Below, in pieces: positions 42,939 through 56,697 of a DNA stretch of 64,000 bases; positions within the stretch are counted from its first letter, which is position 1, and every line of letters begins with the position of its first letter. The position numbers were made by a program, and so were the translations under genes. The notes beneath the pieces are model-generated. The model made no database searches and had not been told where the DNA came from. It saw only the letters and a program-made list of their open reading frames with translations. This DNA is from Methanobacteriota archaeon (lineage in GTDB: Archaea; Halobacteriota; Methanomicrobia; Methanomicrobiales; Methanomicrobiaceae): positions 1-64,000 of the forward strand of contig JAENZA010000004.1 in the NCBI GenBank assembly GCA_016841485.1, read 5' to 3'.

Positions 42939-43315
42939 AATAACTGGAGATCTCCCGTGATTCTGTCGAGATCCTGTGAGGGGGCGGGACCGAGGCCCAA
43001 GGCCGTAACGGTTCCCGGTGCAATCTCGGTCATGCCGGCGTCGGTGATGAGGGAGGTGGATATGCCTGCTGCCTCTGCGATGGATTTGAGTTCGTAGAGA
43101 TCCCTGAGTGAATTGGCCTTGAGGGCAACCTTCTTCATGCCCTCGTCGAACCACTTTTTCCTGGTGATTTTATCGGTTTTTTCATAGGCCCCCACAGCCG
43201 CATGTGCGAGTTGTGCACATTTTTTTCCGCAGGTCATTTTGATGTCATTGCGGATAATGAGACATTGTTTATATTTGAATTCGGGTTCGGGAGTCATTGC
43301 ACTCAGATGTTGCAT
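42935..43315 (-). CDS. pth2: Peptidyl-tRNA hydrolase 2
   Basis: A roughly 126-residue archaeal/eukaryotic Pth2 that releases tRNA from abortive peptidyl-tRNA. Signature: KQCLIIRNDIKMTCGKKCAQLAHAAVGAY, then VALKANSLRDLYELKSIAEAAGISTSLITDAGMTEIAPGT and ALGLGPAP. The start is uncertain between 43315 (MQHLSAM) and 43297 (MTPEPEF); longer versions run into a divergent gene's upstream region. The stop overlaps truD, so the two tRNA-related genes are coupled. Confidence 0.93.
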   Translation of the reverse strand: MQHLSAMTPEPEFKYKQCLIIRNDIKMTCGKKCAQLAHAAVGAYEKTDKITRKKWFDEGMKKVALKANSLRDLYELKSIAEAAGISTSLITDAGMTEIAPGTVTALGLGPAPSQDLDRITGDLQLL

Positions 43316-43422
43316 GGACAGGGAAAAATAGTTGATGTTCGTTCTCCTGGGACGGGTCCCGTGCCGCATGCTGCTCCGAATGCGAGATTCTATGTTTTCA
43401 GACTCCAACGTATTCAGAAGAG

Positions 43423-44568
43423 ATGTATGACGTCGTTGTCGTCGGTGCGGGGCCTGCCGGGTCCGCTGCTGCACGCCGCTGTGCCGGGTACGGGTTAAAG
43501 ACCCTCATGGTGGAGGAGCACGCCGCTCTCGGCTATCCGGTCCAGTGCGCCGGTCTTCTTAGCAGGGCGGCATTTCAGGAGTGCGGCGTCTCCAGCGATG
43601 CGATAGTACGGGAGGTAACCGGTGCCTCGGTGATCTCCTCCATGGGTTCGGTTTTGAATTTTGATGCAGGAGTCACCAAGGCCCATGTCGTCAACCGGGG
43701 TCTTCTCGACCGCGAAATGGCACAACGGGCGATGGATGAGGGTGCCGAGCTCCGGCTGAAGACCTACGCATATGCTCTCAGGGACGGTGTTCTTTGCACC
43801 AAAGGCGTGCGTGGCCATGAAGAAGTGCGGTACCGGCTGCTGATTGCGGCCGACGGTCCGCGAAGCCCCGTCTCGCGAATGCTGGGGATGCGCCGCCCCC
43901 CCGTGTACCTCTCCGGCATTCAGGCGGAAGTGCCGTATTCGATGGAGGGGAGTCATGTCGAGATCTATCCCGATGCCTCTCCTGATTTTTTTGGCTATGC
44001 CATCCCGGTGGAAGAAGGGCGGGCCCGGGTCGGCCTCTGCGGCATGAGAGATGTTCCTGCCCGATTTGCGTCATTTGCATCGCAATTTGGGGACAGCTGC
44101 ATGCACCTGGTCACCGGTACGATTCCCCTCGGGCAGATGCCCTGCTCCTATGGGCAGCGCACCCTGTTTGTTGGGGATGCAGCCGGCCTTGCAAAACCGA
44201 CATCGGGGGGAGGGGTGTATACCGGGGTAAGGTCAGGATATCATGCCGCCGATACCGCGGTGGAATGCTGCGAAAACGACGCATTCAGTGATGCGGCTCT
44301 CTTCCGGTACGAACAGGGCTGGAAGGATGATTTTGGCAGGGAACTTGACCTCGGAATGCGTTTTTTTAGCCTGCGGCCCAGGATTACCCCCGAGCACGTG
44401 GATGAGGTGTGCAGGGCCCTGGATACTCCAAAGATGAAGGATCTCATCGTCAGGTACGGGGATATGGACCGGCCTGCCGCACTCCTGGGGCACCTGTTGA
44501 AAAATCCTGCAATGTTCAGGGTCATACGGTCGATAGCCCGGTCTGAGTTGTGGCGAATTATTAATTAA
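43423..44568 (+). CDS. Geranylgeranyl reductase family flavoprotein
   Basis: A 381-residue FAD-dependent oxidoreductase. The FAD-binding Rossmann motif opens the protein: DVVVVGAGPAGSAAARRCAGYGLKTLMVEE. Then ALGYPVQCAGLLSRAAF (the PxxC-type substrate-site motif of the family) and the second FAD motif TLFVGDAAGLAKPTSGGGVYTGVRSG. Relatives reduce the double bonds of geranylgeranyl chains in archaeal lipids or polyprenols. The exact substrate is not fixed by sequence. Divergent from pth2; two bases from an unknown gene downstream. Confidence 0.88.
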   Translation: MYDVVVVGAGPAGSAAARRCAGYGLKTLMVEEHAALGYPVQCAGLLSRAAFQECGVSSDAIVREVTGASVISSMGSVLNFDAGVTKAHVVNRGLLDREMAQRAMDEGAELRLKTYAYALRDGVLCTKGVRGHEEVRYRLLIAADGPRSPVSRMLGMRRPPVYLSGIQAEVPYSMEGSHVEIYPDASPDFFGYAIPVEEGRARVGLCGMRDVPARFASFASQFGDSCMHLVTGTIPLGQMPCSYGQRTLFVGDAAGLAKPTSGGGVYTGVRSGYHAADTAVECCENDAFSDAALFRYEQGWKDDFGRELDLGMRFFSLRPRITPEHVDEVCRALDTPKMKDLIVRYGDMDRPAALLGHLLKNPAMFRVIRSIARSELWRIIN

Positions 44569-44570
44569 TT

Positions 44571-45152
44571 ATGTTTGACAAATCGCAAATGCAAAACAAA
44601 TATATTGATCTATTTGCAAGTATGATTGGCAATTCACAAAAAGGACTGACCACCCTTTTGGTGGGTTTGCTATGTCTGCGCTCACGGGGTATCCGGGAAA
44701 TTATACCTGCAGTTGTCTGCGCACGCATCTTCATACACCGGCCAGTAGGTACCCAATACCTTGGTACAATCATGAAGCAGGAGGCTGACCACCTTTCTGT
44801 TCCTTTTCATAATTTTTTTCTCGTTTCACGTCTATTGGCACGTATGGAGAGCACTTTTGGAAGAGGATTTATCACGAATATCATGCTGGTCACTAAACAT
44901 TTTGCCCTTTCACCGGAGAAAGCATGGCCCGGGGCATCCGACCACCTGCTGGAACTGGAGGTCCCGGAAATGTTCGTCGGCACTGAAGTGGAAGAACTCG
45001 TTACCATGCTCCGGAAAAATATTATGTGGCACCAGAATGGGCAGATGGACGACAAGGATGCCGAGGCGGTGATGCGGATTCTTAGGCGCCTTGTCCTTGC
45101 CATTGACCGTCAGCTGGGAATACCGGACCCACAGATCGGCAAGTATGACTGA
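44571..45152 (+). CDS. Hypothetical protein, 193 aa, coupled to the reductase gene
   Basis: I do not recognise this protein. It begins MFDKSQMQNKYIDLFASMIGNSQKGLTTLLVGLL only two bases after the reductase stop, so it is probably co-transcribed. It looks helical throughout: a modestly hydrophobic stretch at residues 26-37, a middle region (QEADHLSVPFHNFFLVSRLLARMESTFGRGF) with HxxxxxxHNFF, and an acidic C-terminal half (EVEELVTMLRKNIMWHQNGQMDDKDAEAVMRIL). No cofactor motif. No clear membrane segment long enough to be sure. Confidence 0.6.
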   Translation: MFDKSQMQNKYIDLFASMIGNSQKGLTTLLVGLLCLRSRGIREIIPAVVCARIFIHRPVGTQYLGTIMKQEADHLSVPFHNFFLVSRLLARMESTFGRGFITNIMLVTKHFALSPEKAWPGASDHLLELEVPEMFVGTEVEELVTMLRKNIMWHQNGQMDDKDAEAVMRILRRLVLAIDRQLGIPDPQIGKYD

Positions 45153-45263
45153 GACCCAATTTTTCTTTTATAGAAATCCTATAAATGCGATTATAACCTA
45201 ATAATATTGTAGGAACCAAGGAGTATTTTTTCTTCTTTGCATTTGTGCGAAATAGAGGTAATT

Positions 45264-49744
<4,481 letters not shown>

Positions 49745-49780
49745 AGAAAAGTTGCCGGGAAAAGTCCCGGAACGACTCCC

Positions 49781-50611
49781 TTATTTTTCATACCGGTATG
49801 TGCAGAGCAGTGATGCCCCAAGGATACCGATGAGAACAGGCACAAAGGAGAGAGGCGTTTCCGTTGGTTCCCCGTTCCCGCCCGCCGGGTACAGGTTTGC
49901 CGATATCTTTTCCTTCTCATCCACTCCGATCTCGATGTCTGCGACCCAGTCCTGATAGCCGTTAAGCCTGAGGGTGACCTGGTAGGTTTCTGGTGCAAGT
50001 TCCGGGACAATCAGGGGTGTCGTCCCCTGATAGTCACCATTGAAATAGACCTCTGCTCCCGACGGTGTCGACTGGATGTTGAGAGATCCTTCATAGGGCG
50101 TGCTACGCTGCACGAGCGTTGCAGTGACGATGATGGTTTTTCCCTTCAGCACCTGGACCTGTGAGACCCAGTCATTGTATCCGTCTTTTTTCAGGGTGAT
50201 GTCGTGAACGCCGACGGGCTTGTCGCTGATGGTTGCGGGGGTGATGCCGTAATACCGGTCATCAAAATAGATTGATGCGCCCTGGGGGACGGAATCAATG
50301 GTTATCGACCCCGAATAGGGGATGAGGGTTGCCGTCACCGAGGTGGTCGTGCCGCTCTGTACGGCAAGGGATCCGCTCCATGAGACATAACCGTCTTTTC
50401 TGATCTCCAGCTGATAGGTGCCGGGTGCATACATCCCTGTCAGATCCAGCGGAGTGTCTCCCTTATACGAACCGGAAACATAGACCTGGGCCCCGGAGGG
50501 GGATGAGGTGATGGTAATCCCGCTCGGTGCCGCGGAGACCAGACCGGCGACCAGCGCCAGCAGGATGAAGAGGCTGATGCCTGTCTTTATCGTCAGTGAA
50601 TTTCTGCCCAT
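49781..50611 (-). CDS. Membrane-anchored protein with three PEGA domains
   Basis: A 276-residue surface protein. A signal sequence (GISLFILLALVAGLVSAA) is followed by three PEGA repeats: GITITSSPSGAQVYVSGSYKGDTPLDL, GSITIDSVPQGASIYFDDRYYGITPATI and GSLNIQSTPSGAEVYFNGDYQGTTPLIV. Each carries the YxLxxxKDGYxxW-type end. A C-terminal membrane anchor (PLSFVPVLIGILGASLLCTYRYEK) closes the protein; it lacks the PGF motif, so it is not an obvious archaeosortase A substrate. Start chosen at MGRNSLTIK to place the signal peptide at the N-terminus. Confidence 0.9.
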   Translation of the reverse strand: MGRNSLTIKTGISLFILLALVAGLVSAAPSGITITSSPSGAQVYVSGSYKGDTPLDLTGMYAPGTYQLEIRKDGYVSWSGSLAVQSGTTTSVTATLIPYSGSITIDSVPQGASIYFDDRYYGITPATISDKPVGVHDITLKKDGYNDWVSQVQVLKGKTIIVTATLVQRSTPYEGSLNIQSTPSGAEVYFNGDYQGTTPLIVPELAPETYQVTLRLNGYQDWVADIEIGVDEKEKISANLYPAGGNGEPTETPLSFVPVLIGILGASLLCTYRYEK

Positions 50612-50703
50612 AATGTTTCCGGATACGATGTGGGGCATTAATATGTTTTCTGCGGGACAGTAGGATTTATAGAAATGGTTTCGGAAAGGTGAGGTGAAAA
50701 ACG

Positions 50704-51117
50704 ATGTTGCAGAGAGAGCTGGTTATCGAGACCCATGGTGAAGGGGATATCATCGACCTGAGTTCAGGGGTCCAGGATGTCGTTGCAAAGAGCGGGATAC
50801 GGGACGGGCAGGTATCGGTCTTTGTCAAGGGGTCCACTGCCGCCGTAACGACCATAGAATATGAACCCGGGGTCCTCTCGGACCTGCGGCGCGCACTGGA
50901 TGTGATTGCCCCGAAGGACGCATCCTACGAACATGACCGGGCATGGGGTGACGGCAACGGACGTTCACATGTCCGTGCGGCACTGATCGGTCCGTCGGTC
51001 ACCATTCCCGTTCAGGAAGGAAAAATGCTCAACGGTACATGGCAACAGGTCGTGCTCATTGAGCTGGACATACGTTCCCGGAGGACACGTTCTGTGATAT
51101 GTACCGTGAATGGATAA
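50704..51117 (+). CDS. YjbQ family protein (UPF0047)
   Basis: A 137-residue protein of the widespread YjbQ/UPF0047 family. Typical sequence: DIIDLSSGVQDVVAKSGIRDGQVSVFVKGSTAAVTTIEYEPG, AYEHDRAWGDGNGRSHVRAALIGPSVTIPVQEGKMLNGTWQQV, with the His/Asp/Gly-rich metal-site region. Some relatives have weak thiamine-phosphate synthase activity; the real role is unsettled. It stands alone with GGTGAGGTG before the ATG. Confidence 0.93.
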   Translation: MLQRELVIETHGEGDIIDLSSGVQDVVAKSGIRDGQVSVFVKGSTAAVTTIEYEPGVLSDLRRALDVIAPKDASYEHDRAWGDGNGRSHVRAALIGPSVTIPVQEGKMLNGTWQQVVLIELDIRSRRTRSVICTVNG

Positions 51118-51147
51118 ACGAATGAAAAGAGATTTTGAAGAATCAAT

Positions 51148-51411
51148 TCAGTCAAGCGGGACTGTTTCCAGCTGTGACACCAGTTCCCAGATGCGTGTCC
51201 TGGCATGAACCGGCATATTCGGGTCATTGCTGATCTCGTCGATTATTGAGATTGCAGATGCGGCACGCAGACCAAGGCCCTGCGAGTTATCCTGGAGAAC
51301 TTTGCGTGTTTCATCAGCGACTCGGCGGATATTACGTGGAATTGTTCCGTCTTCAATCATTTGCTGGAGCATCATAATGCAGTTATTAATTGTAACTTCC
51401 GGGTCAGCCAT
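51148..51411 (-). CDS. UPF0147 family protein
   Basis: An 87-residue all-helical archaeal protein, [82 protein letters not shown]. This is the UPF0147 family, conserved in archaea without a known function. The tracked ORF starts far upstream (51609) but this ATG, with GGTGGTAC just before it, matches family length. Confidence 0.93.
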   Translation of the reverse strand: MADPEVTINNCIMMLQQMIEDGTIPRNIRRVADETRKVLQDNSQGLGLRAASAISIIDEISNDPNMPVHARTRIWELVSQLETVPLD

Positions 51412-51481
51412 TGTACCACCTTCGCAGTATACATTTTTGGTTAGAGCATATATAAGATACTTAACAAACCGGATGGTTCCC

Positions 51482-51856
51482 ATGAAGACCGAAGATACGA
51501 TAATGGCCGAATACCTTCTGAACGGAGGAAAAATGCTTTCGAAGACCTGTACAGAGTGTGGGGCACCGCTTTTTGAGACAAAAGACGGTATCTGCTGCGT
51601 GGTGTGCAAGGAGATCGGACCGCCGGAAACGAAGCCGTCTGAAGGTGGGGTGCGGACACCGCCCCGGGATGAAGAAAAAAACTCCGTGCAGCCGGAACGT
51701 CTCCACGCAGGTTCCTGTTCCGACCACGTGGAGGAGGAGATTGAAAAGGCGATTCTCGTCCTCTGTCGCCGCGTCGAGACGGAATCAAGAGCCGAGGACT
51801 GCTATCTTCTCATGAAGGGGATACGAAAGGGAGTCCAGGCCCTGCGCGACCTCTGA
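51482..51856 (+). CDS. Autoantigen p27 (Sjogren/scleroderma antigen 1) domain zinc-ribbon protein
   Basis: A 124-residue protein. The N-terminal domain [37 protein letters not shown] is the p27/SSSCA1 zinc ribbon (CxxC...CxxC). A polar linker leads to a C-terminal helical region ([38 protein letters not shown]). Function in archaea unknown. Start at [11 protein letters not shown]; the tracked ORF begins 85 codons earlier, antisense to UPF0147. It is divergent from UPF0147 and convergent with hef. Confidence 0.88.
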   Translation: MKTEDTIMAEYLLNGGKMLSKTCTECGAPLFETKDGICCVVCKEIGPPETKPSEGGVRTPPRDEEKNSVQPERLHAGSCSDHVEEEIEKAILVLCRRVETESRAEDCYLLMKGIRKGVQALRDL

Positions 51857-51859
51857 ACC

Positions 51860-54133
51860 TTATTTTTTGTAGGGGCGCTGCATGAGCGCAACAATTGTTT
51901 CTGCTGTCTTTTTCCCGATTCCTTCGACCTGCATGAGGTGTTCTGCATCAGCGCAGAGGACATCCCGGAGGGTTCCGAAGTGCCGGAGCAGGAGCCGGGC
52001 ATGGTGGACGCCGATTCCCGGAAATGACGAAAGGATGTACTCCTGCTGTTCGGTATCGGAATGGTAGGGTTTTCTTGAATGAAGGCTCGGGGGGGTGCTG
52101 CCGGTCTCCAGCCTGCGCGCAATGATATAGAGCATCTCTGCCGTTTCTTCCGGGGAGGATGTATAGAGTATCGTTACTCCCATGTCGATACCAATCGACG
52201 CAAGAACACCCCGTATGGCATTGGGAGCAATATTTCGCTGACTGAAGAGGTTCTCGCCCTCGATGATGAGGATGGGGCGACTCACCCGTGCAGAAAGGCG
52301 CCGGAGTTGTCCGAGGAGATCCCGGTCAACAAGACTGTCGGCAAAATCCTTCGTCGTCTTTCGTTCGACCAGTATCTGGTCCCCGATGGCATAGTCCCCG
52401 TCTTCAAGGCGCTGCACGGCGATGGCGACGCCTTTTGTGTGAAGACACTCGACGACACGGGACGACGTTTCCCTATCGTCGGCAATCACGGACGGCCGAT
52501 CACTGAGAAATGCGTCGATACTCGTCTGGGTGTGGTCCGGCTCATGGTCCTGATTTCTGTGGGGTTCATCTTCTTTTTTACTGAAAATGCCCGGGCTTCG
52601 CCGCAGTGATGAGATCTCCTTGTGCATGGATTTCTCCTTGGACTGGCTGACCCAGCGGTAGGCCTCGTCGCTGGTCCCCTTGGTGACCAGGATGATGATG
52701 GTCCCGGCGCCATGCCGGCCGGTCCGCCCTTTGCGCTGGATGCTGCGGATTTCGGAGGGGACGGCTTCATAGAAGATGACGAGATCGGTTGAGGGAACGT
52801 CAAGACCCTCCTCGCCGACGGATGTTGCAACAAGGACCCGGAACTCCCCGTTCCTGAATCGTTCCATTGTTCTGAGCTGTTCCTTCTGTGAAAGGCCCCG
52901 TTCCGTATCCTTCGATGCCTGGCCGACAAATCTCTCGCAGTCAACCCCGTGGGCCTTCAGGTAATCGACGAGAATCTGGACCGTATCACGGAAGGTGGCA
53001 AATACGATGACGCGGCTTTTGGGATAGAGTTCGAGCTGGCGCTGCACCAGCTCGAGCACCATCTCCCGTTTCGGGTGGAGTTCGGTTTCCCAGGTCTGTG
53101 CCATCGCGTGGAGTTCGCAAAATATGCTGTCCCCCGCGAGGCGTTTGCTGGCTTTCGATGCGGTCGGGTCATCCCCCTCGCGGGTGAGCTTCTGCAGGTA
53201 CCCCTTCAGGGCCTCGCTGCCCTGCCCTTCGGCAAGTGCCGTTGCATGGCGCAGTTTCATGCACTCCGCAAGAATGGAAGCCGCAATGAATCCTGAGGTA
53301 TCTTTTTTCTTGATCCTTGACTGGATCTGTGCCTGAATAGCCTGGATGCCCTTCATCGTCAGTTTGTCGGGGGAGGGTACCCGAAACCCCAGTCCGGAGA
53401 GCGTCTGGAGACGGGATGCGAGCATGGATTCGAGTGACCGGACGGCAAATGCCAGTTCCGGCGGGAGATCGACCGAGATGTAGGTAAGTTCGCGTTCGTG
53501 GATGTAGGGTTTTACATCCGGGTCGGTTTCGGTTCGGCTTTCGACGGAATCAATGCCCATATTGATGCAGATGTCGTGGATCTTCTCCTCGTTGCTGCCG
53601 GGGGATGCGGTCATCGCAAGGACGAGGGGGTGTGTTGCCGTACGATGGTATTCACCCGCGATGAACACATACGAATAATTGCCGACCGCCCGGTGGCATT
53701 CGTCGATAATGAGAAGGGAAACATCGGAAAAATCGTATCTTCCGGCAAGGATATCGTTTTTTATCACCTGCGGCGTTGCAAAGATGTACCGGCTTTTTTT
53801 CCAGATCTCCGTGCGCTTTGCGGTCGGGGTTTCACCGGTAAACATGGCAGAACCCACAACATCGTCTGACGGGGATGGAGGTTCCAGCAGGTACTGCGAA
53901 AAGAAGCGGAAATGCTGTTCCACGAGGGGCTTTGTCGGGGCCATCATGAGCAGTTTTCCGCCGAAATTTTTCATTCTCGATGCGGCGACAATGAGCCCGA
54001 TGGCGGTCTTTCCAAGACCCGTCGGGAGAACGACCATCGTATTTCCCAGGAGTGCCGTTGCGGCTATGGAAAGCTGATACTCGCGTTCTTCAATATGTTC
54101 CGGCAGAATAAGGGGGTGAGTGAGGTAGTTCAT
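51860..54133 (-). CDS. hef: Hef helicase/endonuclease
   Basis: A 757-residue archaeal FANCM/XPF-like enzyme that processes stalled forks. The N-terminal SF2 helicase has VVLPTGLGKTAIG (Walker A), LLIIDECHRAVGN (DEAH-type box), SATxx-like TASPGSNEEK and VLVATSVGEEGLDVPSTDLVIFYE plus QRKGRTGRHG. A linker leads to an XPF nuclease domain (IADDRETSSRVVECL; ILVERKTTKDFADSL, the ERKxxxD motif) and ends in tandem helix-hairpin-helices (SFPGIGVHHARLLLRHFG; VEGIGKKTAETIVAL). All catalytic motifs are intact. The start overlaps the glyS stop by four bases. Confidence 0.96.
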   Translation of the reverse strand: MNYLTHPLILPEHIEEREYQLSIAATALLGNTMVVLPTGLGKTAIGLIVAASRMKNFGGKLLMMAPTKPLVEQHFRFFSQYLLEPPSPSDDVVGSAMFTGETPTAKRTEIWKKSRYIFATPQVIKNDILAGRYDFSDVSLLIIDECHRAVGNYSYVFIAGEYHRTATHPLVLAMTASPGSNEEKIHDICINMGIDSVESRTETDPDVKPYIHERELTYISVDLPPELAFAVRSLESMLASRLQTLSGLGFRVPSPDKLTMKGIQAIQAQIQSRIKKKDTSGFIAASILAECMKLRHATALAEGQGSEALKGYLQKLTREGDDPTASKASKRLAGDSIFCELHAMAQTWETELHPKREMVLELVQRQLELYPKSRVIVFATFRDTVQILVDYLKAHGVDCERFVGQASKDTERGLSQKEQLRTMERFRNGEFRVLVATSVGEEGLDVPSTDLVIFYEAVPSEIRSIQRKGRTGRHGAGTIIILVTKGTSDEAYRWVSQSKEKSMHKEISSLRRSPGIFSKKEDEPHRNQDHEPDHTQTSIDAFLSDRPSVIADDRETSSRVVECLHTKGVAIAVQRLEDGDYAIGDQILVERKTTKDFADSLVDRDLLGQLRRLSARVSRPILIIEGENLFSQRNIAPNAIRGVLASIGIDMGVTILYTSSPEETAEMLYIIARRLETGSTPPSLHSRKPYHSDTEQQEYILSSFPGIGVHHARLLLRHFGTLRDVLCADAEHLMQVEGIGKKTAETIVALMQRPYKK

Positions 54134-55857
54134 TCTTCATTCTTCAGATCGGCAAACCGGGTGCGGCCACTGATAAGCCCCTCGAGTGTTGCATATAATG
54201 CGTCGGTGGGGATGCGTACCTGTTCCATGCTGTCCCTGTCACGAAGGGTAGCTGTGTGATCTTCCAGGGTGTCGTAGTCAACTGTTATGGCATAGGGGGT
54301 GCCGATCTCGTCCTGCCGGCGATATCTTCTCCCGATTGCACCGTTGTCATCATACTGGGTAAGAATGTTGTGGGTCGTCAGATCCTCCGTCACCGAACGG
54401 GCGATTCCCTCAAGGCCGTCACGGTTCACAAGAGGAAAGACTGCCACCTGGACTGGTGCGATGGGGGGAGGGAAATGGAGGATCCTCCGTATTTCGCCTT
54501 CGACCTCTTCCTCGTCATAGGCATGCTCGAGGGCACAGTAGAGAATGCGGTCGATGCCGTAGGAGGGTTCGATGACATGGGGCATGATCTCTTCGCCCCG
54601 GACTTCGACGGTCTCTTCCCGGATTTCGAAGAGTTCCGAGGGGATGAAGTACTCCTTGCCATCGACAACCACGGTTGCGCCTTTCTCCGTCGGTTCGGCC
54701 GAGGAGAGGGCGTCGGCGATGGCCTTTGCCTTTCCCCGGTACTTCGGGCCGAGTGCGCCCATGTCGGGCAGGATGCGCCTGCGCTCCTCCGTGCGGACCT
54801 CGGTGAAGGGGATAAAGACGGTGAAGGCATCGCCGCTCTCTGCAGCATGGGCCTTAAGGTCATAGTCCGTCCGATCCGCGATGCCGACGGTTTCGACCCA
54901 TCCGAACCGTTCGGAATATATCTCCGCATCCCAGCAGTCGAGCGCGTAATGGGCGCATTCGGTCGGGAGGTGCTGACGGAACCGGAGTCTGTCCGGGCGG
55001 ATACCCACAGACATCAGAATTTCATGGGTCAGTGCGATGTAGTACGCCACATATTCGTTTGCCACCAGTCCCGAATCAACGGCGCCCCGCATCGATGTAG
55101 TCACGGGAGCGTCGCCTGCCATCTGCTGCGTTTGTCCCCAGAGCGGGATGACATAGTCGGCATACCGTGAGAAGGCAGGGTGGGTCTTGTGTTCCGGGTG
55201 GATGAAGATCTCGGCTTCGGCCTGGGTAAATTCACGGAGACGGATCATCCCCTGTCGTGGAGATATTTCATTGCGATAGGACTTTCCAATCTGTACTGCG
55301 CCGAATGGAAGTTTTTCCCGGTAAAAACGTGACAGACGGTTGAAATCGGTAAAGATGCCCTGGGCGGTTTCGGGGCGGAGGTATCCAGTGCGCTGGGCGC
55401 CGGGACCGATGCCGGTCTTAAACATCAGATTGAAATGGAATACCTCCACCTCACCCATCGATTCGCCGCAGGAAGGGCAGGGAAGACCCGCAATGCAATC
55501 CTTCAGGCCTTCGATGCTCAGGGCATCGGCGCCCGGGGTGCCGTGTTCCTCGGCAATGTGATCGGCACGGTGATATTCCTTGCAGTGGGGGCACTGGCAC
55601 ATCTTATCTGCAAAGCCCTTGACATGACCCGAAGCGATGTAGATGGATTCAACGCCGATTGTTGGGGCTTCGATCTCATAATAGCCCTCCTGGATAATGT
55701 AAAAATTTCTCCAGAGGTTTTCGATCTTCCTTTTGAGCATCGCCCCCAGTGGACCATAATCAATAAATCCCGCCACGGATCCGTAGCATTCTGACGAGGG
55801 CCAGACAAATCCCCTTCTTCGTGCGAGTTCAATAACGTTATCGTAAATATCGGCCAT
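54130..55857 (-). CDS. glyS: Glycyl-tRNA synthetase, archaeal/eukaryotic class II type
   Basis: A 575-residue class II GlyRS of the dimeric alpha2 type. Typical sequence: ELARRRGFVWPSSECYGSVAGFIDYGPLGAMLKRKIE, GYLRPETAQGIFTDFNRLSRF, SYRNEISPRQGMIRLREFTQAEAEIF and SYGIDRILYCALEHAY (motif 3). An insertion carries two cysteine pairs (CQCPHCKEYH and PCPSCGE) that could bind zinc. C-terminal anticodon domain at VAVFPLVNRDGLEG. Upstream gene of hef in the same operon. Confidence 0.96.
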   Translation of the reverse strand: MADIYDNVIELARRRGFVWPSSECYGSVAGFIDYGPLGAMLKRKIENLWRNFYIIQEGYYEIEAPTIGVESIYIASGHVKGFADKMCQCPHCKEYHRADHIAEEHGTPGADALSIEGLKDCIAGLPCPSCGESMGEVEVFHFNLMFKTGIGPGAQRTGYLRPETAQGIFTDFNRLSRFYREKLPFGAVQIGKSYRNEISPRQGMIRLREFTQAEAEIFIHPEHKTHPAFSRYADYVIPLWGQTQQMAGDAPVTTSMRGAVDSGLVANEYVAYYIALTHEILMSVGIRPDRLRFRQHLPTECAHYALDCWDAEIYSERFGWVETVGIADRTDYDLKAHAAESGDAFTVFIPFTEVRTEERRRILPDMGALGPKYRGKAKAIADALSSAEPTEKGATVVVDGKEYFIPSELFEIREETVEVRGEEIMPHVIEPSYGIDRILYCALEHAYDEEEVEGEIRRILHFPPPIAPVQVAVFPLVNRDGLEGIARSVTEDLTTHNILTQYDDNGAIGRRYRRQDEIGTPYAITVDYDTLEDHTATLRDRDSMEQVRIPTDALYATLEGLISGRTRFADLKNEE

Positions 55858-55998
55858 TTGAATTCCCTGAAGTTGATAGTACTTTTACCCCGTGATTATA
55901 AAACATATTTTAAAAGACCGAATTTTCCCCCATGCACACAAGAAAACTATTATATCAAATCGTGGACATTATAAACCAGATTAAAGGGGTGCGAGCCT

Positions 55999-56634
55999 AT
56001 GCGGGAAAGTAAAAATAAAAAGAAGGTACGGATGAATCAGAGGAAGCAGGAACTTCTTGATCTCTTTACCAACATTACCAGCAAGACCACTATTGTGGAG
56101 CCGATGCGAAAAATTCACGGTACACTCAGGGACAAAGAGGCCATTGAGCGTGAAGTTACCCTCATCATGCGTGAGGTCCTGGACCAGGGGTATTTCAAGA
56201 CCAAACTTGCACCCCGGCAGCTGGCCCAGCTGGTCTGTTCGTATTATGACGGGAAGAACGATACCGAGATCGCCCGGGCACTTGGGGACGAGAAATTGTC
56301 CAAGACGGTGGCACGTGCCCGTGTGCGCCTGAAGCTCTTCCGGGATCTGGATTTCAAGATGCCGTTTGACCCAGAGCAGATGGAGGTCCTCCTTGATTCC
56401 GGCAAGACCATGAAGGAGATCAGCGAGGAACTCGGCATCAGTCCCTCCACTCTCAGGGAATACCGGCATGTGATCGAATCCCAGAGGGACCCTACCCTGG
56501 ACCCCTTCCTTGAGCGGATTCGTGACGTGATGGAGGACCGTGACCTCACCGAGTCCATGACGGGCGGTCTTGTAAACGACGGTCTCTCAGAGGCCATTGA
56601 TATCACTGAAGCGGAACTTGCTGACCTCTCCTGA
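55999..56634 (+). CDS. Helix-turn-helix protein (possible conditioned-medium-induced protein 4 type)
   Basis: A 211-residue cytosolic protein with two helix-turn-helix-like regions: APRQLAQLVCSYYDGKNDTEIARALGDEKLSKTVARARVRL (about 75-115) and LLDSGKTMKEISEELGISPSTLREYRHVIES (about 130-160). The second resembles response-regulator or resolvase HTHs. An acidic tail follows. I think it belongs to a euryarchaeal family named after a Haloferax protein, but I cannot confirm that. It has a TATA-like ACATTATAAACC about 25 bases before the ATG, so the transcript may be leaderless. Confidence 0.7.
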   Translation: MRESKNKKKVRMNQRKQELLDLFTNITSKTTIVEPMRKIHGTLRDKEAIEREVTLIMREVLDQGYFKTKLAPRQLAQLVCSYYDGKNDTEIARALGDEKLSKTVARARVRLKLFRDLDFKMPFDPEQMEVLLDSGKTMKEISEELGISPSTLREYRHVIESQRDPTLDPFLERIRDVMEDRDLTESMTGGLVNDGLSEAIDITEAELADLS

Positions 56635-56697
56635 TATCAACACTTCTTTCCCCGTTTTTACCGTCTGATTTTTCATTCAGGAGATCCATCTTTTTCT

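Noticed and set aside
41661-43154. Longer N-terminus for truD
   Set aside because: The extra 72 codons are arginine/histidine-rich, overlap pth2 in another frame, and the ATGA overlap at 42938 gives a natural start.
54256-55170. 304-codon plus-strand ORF
   Set aside because: Antisense to glyS, which is complete and motif-rich.
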